This document shows positions 27,366 to 33,604 of a stretch of DNA of 33,604 bases, piece by piece. Under the pieces are notes generated by a model, which worked only from the letters and a program-made list of their open reading frames with translations, was not told the DNA's origin and ran no database searches. The translations under genes were made by a program, and so were the position numbers. Numbering within the stretch: position 1 is the first letter of the stretch; each line of letters begins with the position of its first letter. The stretch comes from Psychromonas sp. MB-3u-54 (GTDB lineage Bacteria > Pseudomonadota > Gammaproteobacteria > Enterobacterales > Psychromonadaceae), in the NCBI RefSeq assembly GCF_002836415.1, contig NZ_PJBP01000111.1, positions 1 through 33,604 of the forward strand, read 5' to 3'.

Positions 27366-29252
27366 GTGGTTAAAAAACGCATCCCCATAAGGAATCATTC
27401 CGCAGAATCCGCACTCTTTATGCGCCGTACTCTGGTGATTTTTATTGCAATAGTCATTGCAATTGGGGTGTTAATTAGCAACCTCTATTACCTGCAAATA
27501 ACCTCTTTTCAAAAATATCAAACTCGTTCCAATGACAACCGTATAAGTGTACAAACGATTCCGCCGAACAGAGGCCTTATTTATGATCGTAATGGCATCA
27601 TTATTGCCGAGAACCGGCCAGTTTATAATCTGCAGGTGATCGTTAATAAAACAAAAAATTTAGATGACAATATGCTTGAGCTACAAAAGTTATTAGCATT
27701 GACGGATCAAGAAATTAAAAGTTTTCACGAGCAAAATCGTTATGCAAGATCCTTTAAAGCGATCATAATTCGCCAACAATTAAGCGCAAAAGAAGTCGCT
27801 CTTTTTAGCGTTAATCAACATAGATTTAAAGGATTTTCGATTCAAGCGAATCTTAAACGTTTTTACCCTTTTGCTGATACTTTTACCCATGCCCTGGGTT
27901 ATATCGCCAAAATTAATAGCACTGACCTGCGACAAATTGAAGAGCGGGGCGAAAGCGCACGTTACCGGGCAACTGAATATATCGGTAAACTGGGCATCGA
28001 AAAATATTATGAAGATTTATTACATGGGCAACCCGGACAACGTCAAGTTGAAGTAGACAGTTGGGGGAAAGTAATACGTACCCTTAGCTTTACCCCTCCT
28101 ATTCCGGGCAAAGACATTATCTTAAACCTTGATGTCAAACTGCAATTAAAAGCACAACAATTATTGGGTGAAAATCGCGGTAGCGTGGTTATACTGGATG
28201 CCAACACCGGCGGCGTTTTAAGCTTAGTGTCCAGTCCAAGTTATGATCCTAACCTTTTTGTACAAGGCATAAGTCAGCGGGAATATCAGGCTCTCCTGCA
28301 ATCAAAAGACCGTCCACTGATTAACCGGGCCACCCAGGGACGCTATCCGCCAGCCTCAACCATTAAACCAGAAATGGCTTTGCTCGCGTTAGATGCAGGT
28401 GTCATCACCGAACAAACAGAAATATTCGATCCTGGTTGGTGGATTGTACCCAATTCTAAGCGCCGCTTTCGTGATTGGAAGCGTTGGGGGCACGGTAAAG
28501 TTGATGTTCACAAGGCCATAGAACAAAGCTGTGATACCTTCTTTTATCAAACGGCCTATAAAACGGGCATTGATCGCATGAGTCCTTTTATGAAGAAATT
28601 TGGTTTTGGCAATTATAGTGGTCTTGATATAGGTGAAGAAACAAAAGCAATCATGCCTTCTCGCGAATGGAAAAAAGCAAGATTTAACGAACAATGGTAT
28701 GACGGCGATACAATATCAGTGGGTATCGGGCAAGGTTACTGGACGGTTACACCGATTCAACTTACCAAAGCCACGGCCATTTTATCCCGTAAAGGTAAAG
28801 TAATAGAGCCGCATATGCTGCAATCCATTATTTCAGGTGACAGTACTGTTACACCGGCGCGAGAAGCACAAAAACCGATCCTGCTAAAAGATTCTCATTA
28901 CTGGGAAGTCGCCTTAGATGCTATGTATGCCGTTACCAGTAAAAAATCCGGTACTGCCGATAAAGCATTTGCCGGCACCTCCTATTCTGTCGCCGGTAAA
29001 TCGGGTACGGCACAGGTTATCAGTATCAAAGAAGATGAAACCTATGATGCCGATAGCATGAAAGAGCGTCATCGGGATAATGCAATGTTTGTGGCATTTG
29101 CCCCCTTTAAGGATCCCGAAATTGTAGCCAGTGTTGTTCTGGAGAATGCCGGGGGCGGTAGCAGTCACGCAGCTCCGATTGTCCGCTCTTTGTTTGATGA
29201 ATATTTTGACAATAGGGCACCCTCTCCTACTACTCAATCGGCAGGCTTATAA
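27366..29252 (+). CDS. mrdA: Elongasome transpeptidase PBP2
   Basis: PBP2 is the class B penicillin-binding protein that cross-links side-wall peptidoglycan with RodA. The 628 residues have a cytoplasmic start, one membrane anchor at about 22-42, the pedestal ([23 protein letters not shown]) and the transpeptidase domain. The active-site motifs are S331-T-I-K334, S388-C-D390 (PBP2 normally has SxD here) and K545-S-G-T548. The start is GTG, six bases after rlmH, with only a weak ribosome binding site, so translation may depend on coupling. rodA follows after two bases. Confidence 0.97.
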   Translation: MVKKRIPIRNHSAESALFMRRTLVIFIAIVIAIGVLISNLYYLQITSFQKYQTRSNDNRISVQTIPPNRGLIYDRNGIIIAENRPVYNLQVIVNKTKNLDDNMLELQKLLALTDQEIKSFHEQNRYARSFKAIIIRQQLSAKEVALFSVNQHRFKGFSIQANLKRFYPFADTFTHALGYIAKINSTDLRQIEERGESARYRATEYIGKLGIEKYYEDLLHGQPGQRQVEVDSWGKVIRTLSFTPPIPGKDIILNLDVKLQLKAQQLLGENRGSVVILDANTGGVLSLVSSPSYDPNLFVQGISQREYQALLQSKDRPLINRATQGRYPPASTIKPEMALLALDAGVITEQTEIFDPGWWIVPNSKRRFRDWKRWGHGKVDVHKAIEQSCDTFFYQTAYKTGIDRMSPFMKKFGFGNYSGLDIGEETKAIMPSREWKKARFNEQWYDGDTISVGIGQGYWTVTPIQLTKATAILSRKGKVIEPHMLQSIISGDSTVTPAREAQKPILLKDSHYWEVALDAMYAVTSKKSGTADKAFAGTSYSVAGKSGTAQVISIKEDETYDADSMKERHRDNAMFVAFAPFKDPEIVASVVLENAGGGSSHAAPIVRSLFDEYFDNRAPSPTTQSAGL

Positions 29253-29254
29253 TA

Positions 29255-30355
29255 ATGCTCAGTACTCAAGCTCAAAAGAGCATTTTTTATCGTTTACACA
29301 TAGATCCGCTGCTACTGATCGGATTATTTTCTTTAATGGGTTTAAGCCTGACCATATTATATTCTGTTGCTGGTTACGAGATGCTAATCAGGCAAGTCAT
29401 TCGTTTAGCCATTGCCCTCGCAGTGATGTTTGTAATAGCGCAAATCCCCCCTGAAATTTACCAACGCTGGACACCGGCTATTTTTGTTATTATTATTTTA
29501 CTGCTGATCGCAGTCTTGGTCTTCGGTCATACGGGCAAAGGCGCGCAACGCTGGTTAGACCTTGGTTTTACAAAATTTCAACCGTCTGAAATGATGAAAC
29601 TGATTATGCCGTTTATGGTCGCTTATTATATAAGTGAATATAATTTACCGCCGCGTTTAAAAGAGATTTTTGTATCCTTGCTAATTGTCCTGGTTCCGAC
29701 CCTTCTAATAGCCGTACAACCCGATTTAGGCACCGCTATATTAGTCGCGTCATCCGGTATTTTTGCACTTTTCCTTTCGGGAATTTCATGGCTGTATCTT
29801 GCCGTAGCCGCTACCGCTGTGGTCGCATTTGTTCCCGTCCTGTGGTTTTATTTAATGCATGATTACCAGCGAAGTCGTGTATTAACCCTGTTTAATCCTG
29901 AATCTGATCCGCTCGGCGCGGGCTATCATATTATTCAGTCCAAAATAGCGATTGGTTCGGGTGGTTTCTCGGGTAAAGGTTGGTTACAAGGCACACAATC
30001 TCAGCTTGAATTTTTACCTGAACGGCACACCGATTTTATCTTTTCTGTTTTTTCAGAAGAGTTTGGGTTTATCGGTATTCTAATGCTGTTAACCATTTAC
30101 CTGTTTATCATTGCGCGTGGTTTATGGATAGCAAACCAAGCCCAGGATGCTTTCACGAAATTAGTAGCAGGCAGTATTACCCTCACTTTTTTTGTTTATG
30201 TCTTTGTTAATATTGGTATGGTGAGTGGTATTTTACCCGTAGTAGGCGTCCCCTTGCCGTTAATAAGTTATGGAGGCACCTCAATTGTTACTTTAATAGC
30301 CGGTTTTGGGGTGTTAATGTCTATCGATACTCATAAACGTTTTAATACGAGCTAA
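29255..30355 (+). CDS. rodA: Elongasome peptidoglycan polymerase RodA (SEDS family)
   Basis: RodA (MrdB) polymerises lipid II for rod-shaped growth as the partner of PBP2. The 366-residue protein has about ten membrane segments and the SEDS signatures [57 protein letters not shown] and [15 protein letters not shown]. It starts two bases after mrdA. It resembles FtsW in the same window, but the pairing with mrdA and the shorter tail mark it as RodA. Confidence 0.97.
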   Translation: MLSTQAQKSIFYRLHIDPLLLIGLFSLMGLSLTILYSVAGYEMLIRQVIRLAIALAVMFVIAQIPPEIYQRWTPAIFVIIILLLIAVLVFGHTGKGAQRWLDLGFTKFQPSEMMKLIMPFMVAYYISEYNLPPRLKEIFVSLLIVLVPTLLIAVQPDLGTAILVASSGIFALFLSGISWLYLAVAATAVVAFVPVLWFYLMHDYQRSRVLTLFNPESDPLGAGYHIIQSKIAIGSGGFSGKGWLQGTQSQLEFLPERHTDFIFSVFSEEFGFIGILMLLTIYLFIIARGLWIANQAQDAFTKLVAGSITLTFFVYVFVNIGMVSGILPVVGVPLPLISYGGTSIVTLIAGFGVLMSIDTHKRFNTS

Positions 30356-30361
30356 TAAAAA

Positions 30362-31144
30362 ATGCGAAAATTTAAAATATCACTCTTATTTCTGCTGCCG
30401 ATCATGCTTATTGGATGCAGCTCTCAAGATACTGCGACGGGCCGTTATCAAATAGAGAATGATCACCGCCCGGATAAAACGCCCCCTCTGGGTCATGTTG
30501 AGAATGTTAATCCTCGTTATGAACCTTATTCTCGTGGTGGTAATAAAGATTATACTGTACGTGGTATTGATTACGAGGTACTGACGGGTATTACAACGCT
30601 GCGCGAACGGGGCAGAGCCTCGTGGTATGGTAATAAATTTCATGGCCATTTAACCTCAAATGGTGAGCGTTATGACATGTTTTCAATGACAGCGGCTCAT
30701 AAAAATTTACCTTTACCCAGTTATGTGAGGGTAACTAACTTAGAAAATAACAAACAGATTATTGTGCGGGTTAATGACCGGGGGCCCTTTCATAAAGGAC
30801 GAATTATTGATCTGTCTTACGCTGCAGCCTATAAACTGGATATTCTAAAGACGGGCACGGCAAAAGTTGAAATTCAACTTATCCATTTCCCTGCACAGGA
30901 AGATTTGAGCAATCAGTTTAACGGCGATTATTACATTCAGTACTTAGTCACCTCATCACAGGGAAAAGCTGAGGATTTAGGTAAAAAACACCGCGCTGAA
31001 TATCAAGTAAAAAGTTTATTTATTGAAAAAGATAAACTTTACAAATTACGTTTAGGACCCTTTAACAGTCAGTTAAGAGCAGAAAAAATATTGGCTGAAA
31101 TGAAAAATGATTACCCGAAGGCATTTATTGTGCATAAAAAATAA
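30362..31144 (+). CDS. rlpA: Septal ring lytic transglycosylase / lipoprotein RlpA
   Basis: RlpA is an outer-membrane lipoprotein; the Pseudomonas homologue cleaves peptide-free glycan during cell separation. The 260-residue protein has a lipoprotein signal ending in LIGC (C19), and the following serines suggest sorting to the outer membrane. The double-psi beta-barrel domain runs at about 75-180 (RASWYGNKFHGHLTSNGERYD, TAAHKNLPLPS, VRVNDRGPF) and keeps the catalytic-type histidine and aspartates. A C-terminal SPOR domain (YYIQYLVTSSQGKAED to the end) would bind denuded septal glycan. It is shorter than the E. coli protein. dacA, which often follows, is absent. Confidence 0.94.
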   Translation: MRKFKISLLFLLPIMLIGCSSQDTATGRYQIENDHRPDKTPPLGHVENVNPRYEPYSRGGNKDYTVRGIDYEVLTGITTLRERGRASWYGNKFHGHLTSNGERYDMFSMTAAHKNLPLPSYVRVTNLENNKQIIVRVNDRGPFHKGRIIDLSYAAAYKLDILKTGTAKVEIQLIHFPAQEDLSNQFNGDYYIQYLVTSSQGKAEDLGKKHRAEYQVKSLFIEKDKLYKLRLGPFNSQLRAEKILAEMKNDYPKAFIVHKK

Positions 31145-31153
31145 TATTTACAT

Positions 31154-31192
31154 CAAATAAGCCTATTTAAAATAGGCTCATTTGTATTTTTT
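31154..31192 (+). terminator. Intrinsic terminator after rlpA
   Basis: CAAAT-A-AGCCTAT pairs with ATAGGCT-C-ATTTG around a short TTTAA loop, with one mismatch, and is followed by seven Ts. It ends the rsfS-rlpA operon just before the convergent pmbA stop. The minus strand lacks an equally good U tract. Confidence 0.85.
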
Positions 31193-31197
31193 TAATA

Positions 31198-32523
31198 TTA
31201 TTGACCGGCTATTTTCATTTTATTAATTAAAATAGAGCCTGTTTTAAGGCTGCTGCGCGGATCAATATCATTGCCGATCGCTTCAATCCCCATAAACATA
31301 TCTTTTAAATTTCCCGCAATGGTAATTTCATGTACAGGACAAACAATCACCCCATTTTCAATCCAAAAACCGCTCGCTCCGCGAGAATAATCACCACTTA
31401 CCAGATTCACACCTTGCCCCATCAACTCGGTAACAAAGAGCCCAGTGCCCATCTCTTTAAATAACCCGGGCAAATCTAAATCACCCGTCTTAATATGCCA
31501 GTTATGAATGCCTCCGGCATGGCCTGTACTTTCCATTTTCATTTTACGGGAAGCATAGCCTGGTAATAAATAGGTCTGCAGTACGCCACTTTCAACAATA
31601 TTTCGCTGAATGGTTCTGCCCCCTTCCTGATCATAGGGCGCGCTGGCGAGGCCTTTCATGATATGCGGATTTTCCGAAATTTGCATCCATTCAGGAAATA
31701 TTTTGGTCCCTAAACTATCCAGTAAAAAACTCGATTTTTTATACAAACTCATTCCGCTGATTGCGCCAACGAGATGTCCAAATAAGCCGGTAGCCACTTC
31801 AGGAGCAAAAATAACGGCACTTTCTTGGGTTTTTATTTTAGTTGCGCCTAAACGATCTAAAGTACGCTTTGCAGCATCTTCTGCCACCCATTTTGCGCTC
31901 AATAGATCCTTAACGTCCCGCCCGCTAGTGTAACTATAATCTCGTTGCATCTCCTGTTGCTGCTTTGCAATTAACACACAACTCAAACTATGACTACTGC
32001 TTGCATAACTGTGCAGGAAACCATTGGTATTACCATACACTTTAAGGCTTGAATGACTGTTAAATGCTGCCCCATCAGAGTTCACAATACGCGAGTCACT
32101 GGATAATGCGATCTCCTCACACTCTTTGGCAACCGCCAAAAACTCTTCAGTCGTATAGTTGCAAGGGTGATAAAGATTCAAATCGAGTGGTGCTTTTTCT
32201 AAACATTCAGGATCCAATAAACCGGCGAACGGATCCTCGCTGGTAAACTTGGCAATATCGACAGCAGCTTTAACGCTTGAGTGAATTGCTTCTAAACTTA
32301 AATCAGCCGTTGATGCACTGCCCTTACATTGGTTTACATACACGCTGATCCCCATCGCACCATCATGATTAAACTCAATGTTTTCGACCTCTCCCAAGCG
32401 TGTATTAACAGAAATACCCGTCGCCTTTCCGAGTGCAACTTCAGCCTGATTAACCCCAAGTTGCTGAGCAAATGTTAATGCCTCATTAACCGCATTTTCG
32501 AGTTGTTGTTTCTGTTCAATCAT
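31198..32523 (-). CDS. pmbA: Metalloprotease-related protein PmbA/TldE
   Basis: PmbA (TldE) forms a heterodimer with the metalloprotease TldD. It is needed for maturation of microcin B17 and for degradation of some unfolded peptides and the CcdA antitoxin in E. coli. The 441 residues match the family: EVALGKATGISVNTRLGEVENIEFNHDGAMGISVYVN, then the C-terminal half with GHAGGIHNWHIKTGD, LFVTELMGQGVNLVSGDYSRGASGFWIENG and GNDIDPRSSLKTGSILI. It lacks the HExxxH-type zinc motif, as expected for the E subunit. It is divergent from darP, as in E. coli. Confidence 0.96.
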   Translation of the reverse strand: MIEQKQQLENAVNEALTFAQQLGVNQAEVALGKATGISVNTRLGEVENIEFNHDGAMGISVYVNQCKGSASTADLSLEAIHSSVKAAVDIAKFTSEDPFAGLLDPECLEKAPLDLNLYHPCNYTTEEFLAVAKECEEIALSSDSRIVNSDGAAFNSHSSLKVYGNTNGFLHSYASSSHSLSCVLIAKQQQEMQRDYSYTSGRDVKDLLSAKWVAEDAAKRTLDRLGATKIKTQESAVIFAPEVATGLFGHLVGAISGMSLYKKSSFLLDSLGTKIFPEWMQISENPHIMKGLASAPYDQEGGRTIQRNIVESGVLQTYLLPGYASRKMKMESTGHAGGIHNWHIKTGDLDLPGLFKEMGTGLFVTELMGQGVNLVSGDYSRGASGFWIENGVIVCPVHEITIAGNLKDMFMGIEAIGNDIDPRSSLKTGSILINKMKIAGQ

Positions 32524-32844
32524 GATTTATACACCACTTAGAATAAAATAAAATTTGATCGTGAAAATATCCGAATCAGTTAAAAAACAAATTCCGGATT
32601 AATAAGAGGTCGCCATAAAAATCAGCTAACAATGTTTCGCCAATAAGCTTTCCCGGCAACAAGATCATGTTATTAGCCACTTTATGACACGCACTTATCA
32701 TGCTGAAATCACCTCTTGATACAGTGAATACTGCATTTTAGAATCGTTCGCGTATAATAGAATAACATGCTTTAAAGCAAGCTTCTTGTGATGATGTTAT
32801 CATGTAAGTAATTATTCCATTTAACTGTGATAGAAAATAAATTT
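32524..32844. other. pmbA/darP divergent intergenic region
   Basis: These 321 bases have no convincing gene. They contain darP promoter elements (32716-32758) and an ATAACAT/ATGTTAT inverted repeat (32762-32768 with 32794-32800) in the darP leader. No clear pmbA promoter was found by eye. Confidence 0.45.
32716..32758 (+). promoter_or_regulatory. darP promoter(s)
   Basis: TTGATA (32716-32721) and TAGAAT (32739-32744) are 17 bases apart, a good sigma-70 pair. A perfect TATAAT also lies at 32753-32758 but has a poor -35. Either could serve darP, leaving a leader of 80-95 bases. Confidence 0.55.
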
Positions 32845-33351
32845 ATGAATAAAAAAGTTGTAGAAGTTGTTGAGGATGAAATCAGTAAATCGCAAATAAA
32901 ACGTGATGCTGAAGCCCTGAAATTGATTGGTCGTGAATTAGTTGAATTAAATAAAAAACAACTGGCTCAGATACCCGCAAGTGAATCACTTTTTCATGCT
33001 ATTTCTGTTGCCCATAAAATCAGTGGTAAGCACGAAGCACTGCGCCGTCAAATACAATACATAGGTAAAGTACTCAGAACCGAAGATATTGACGTGATTC
33101 AAACTGCGCTTGATAAACTGAACAATAAACATCAGCAGTTAACCCATGCAACACAAAAATTAGAGTTGTTAAGAGATCAGTTAATCGAGCTTGGGGATAA
33201 TAAAGTAGAGGAGTTATTAGCAGAATACCCACAACTTGATCGTCAAAAATTGCGTCAACTTGTGCGTCAGGCAAATAAGGAAAAGAAATTAGAAAAACCT
33301 GCAAAAGCAGCGAAGGATTTATTTGTTTATTTAAAACCTGTTTGTTTATAA
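32845..33351 (+). CDS. darP: 50S ribosome biogenesis factor DarP (YjgA)
   Basis: DarP associates with late 50S assembly intermediates. The protein is mostly helical and charged. Family features are the SKSQIKRDAEALKLIGRELVEL start, ALRRQIQYIGKVLRTEDIDVIQTALDKL, LELLRDQLIELGDNKVEELLAEYPQLDRQKLRQLVRQA, and the end KAAKDLFVYLK. ATG 32845 gives 168 residues; a GTG at 32827 would add six and has no ribosome binding site. The acidic N-terminus is shorter than in E. coli. It is divergent from pmbA, the same neighbour as in E. coli. Confidence 0.94.
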   Translation: MNKKVVEVVEDEISKSQIKRDAEALKLIGRELVELNKKQLAQIPASESLFHAISVAHKISGKHEALRRQIQYIGKVLRTEDIDVIQTALDKLNNKHQQLTHATQKLELLRDQLIELGDNKVEELLAEYPQLDRQKLRQLVRQANKEKKLEKPAKAAKDLFVYLKPVCL

Positions 33352-33363
33352 CTTACCCCCAAT

Positions 33364-33396
33364 AAAAAGAGAAATGATAAAATCATTTCTCTTTTT
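33364..33396 (+). terminator. Strong intrinsic terminator after darP
   Basis: AAAAAGAGAAATGAT (33364-33378) pairs perfectly with ATCATTTCTCTTTTT (33382-33396) over a three-base loop. The 15-bp stem ends in Ts and lies 12 bases after the darP stop. Confidence 0.9.
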
Positions 33397-33492
33397 ATAT
33401 TCTACAACTATTCCGCCATCCTCGCGCTGCACTGTTATTAAACTAAATATTCACTCTTTAAGACTCATCCAGCCCTGCAGCAGATAAAATAA

Positions 33493-33604
33493 GCGACGAG
33501 CTGCGAGCAAATGAGCGACGAGCTGCGAGCAAATGAGCTGCGAGCTGCGAGCAAATGAGCGACGAGCTGCGAGCAAATGAGCGACGAGCTGCGAGCAAAT
33601 GAGC
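33493..33604. repeat. 22-bp tandem repeats running off the window edge
   Basis: Five consecutive copies of GCGACGAGCTGCGAGCAAAT-GA begin at 33493, 33515, 33537, 33559 and 33581, and a sixth starts at the edge. They are identical except that the third begins GCTGCGAG. They are clearly richer in G and C than the surrounding DNA and contain internal GAGC/CGAGC sub-repeats. The period is not a multiple of three, so a repeat protein is unlikely. The preceding 33397-33492 shows nothing else. Confidence 0.95.

Noticed and set aside
27366-30355. Recent duplication of ftsI-ftsW as mrdA-rodA
   Set aside because: The pairs are ancient paralogues with distinct signatures (SSN versus SCD motif, tail lengths); both belong in rod-shaped gammaproteobacteria.
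33493-33604. CRISPR array
   Set aside because: The 22-bp units are contiguous with no unique spacers between them, and no cas gene is present.

Overview
The window is an AT-rich stretch of a marine-type gammaproteobacterial chromosome. The gene order (mraZ to lpxC, dciA, secA, mutT, then coaE-zapD-yacG and nadC), the protein sequences and the signal-peptide-bearing minimal ATP-dependent ligase best fit a cold-water Psychromonas or a close relative. That placement is inference from remembered homologues, not from a search. It is almost entirely chromosomal core. I see no phage, integrase, transposase, toxin-antitoxin pair, CRISPR array, tRNA or rRNA.

Layout: (1) 1-1867, minus strand: coaE-zapD-yacG and a HopJ-family gene cut by the window edge. 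(2) 2040-4020, plus strand: nadC and a periplasmic-type DNA ligase (LigE class), the ligase led by a terminator-like hairpin that buries its ribosome binding site. (3) 4032-7369, minus strand: secA and mutT, separated by a MITE-like element and an intrinsic terminator. (4) 7725-8189, plus strand: dciA (helicase loader), divergent from secA and convergent with lpxC. (5) 8241-26271, minus strand: a complete, tightly packed division and cell wall (dcw) cluster, transcribed mraZ-rsmH-ftsL-ftsI-murE-murF-mraY-murD-ftsW-murG-murC-ddl-ftsQ-ftsA-ftsZ-lpxC. (6) 26563-31144, plus strand: the elongation operon rsfS-rlmH-mrdA-rodA-rlpA, divergent from mraZ. (7) 31198-33351: pmbA (minus) and darP (plus), divergent from each other. 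(8) From 33493 to the edge: 22-bp GC-richer tandem repeats.

The genes work together as a cell-envelope growth and division block. MurC, D, E and F with Ddl build the UDP-MurNAc-pentapeptide, and MraY and MurG make lipid II. FtsW with FtsI (septum) and RodA with PBP2 (side wall) polymerise it. FtsL, FtsQ, FtsA, FtsZ and ZapD build the divisome, and RlpA trims septal glycan. LpxC commits precursor to lipid A, SecA exports envelope proteins, and MraZ probably tunes the cluster. The divisome and elongasome operons lie back to back across one 291-bp region that carries a four-repeat MraZ box.

I did not find a clear undescribed multi-gene system. The observations most worth a second look are: a recent 33-bp tandem duplication that doubles the membrane-targeting helix of FtsA; the hairpin that would both terminate transcription and hide the ligase ribosome binding site; the absence of the type IV pilus genes often found between coaE and nadC; unassigned short ORFs in the secA/dciA intergenic region in place of secM; the shared mraZ/rsfS control region; and several palindromic or tandem repeats.
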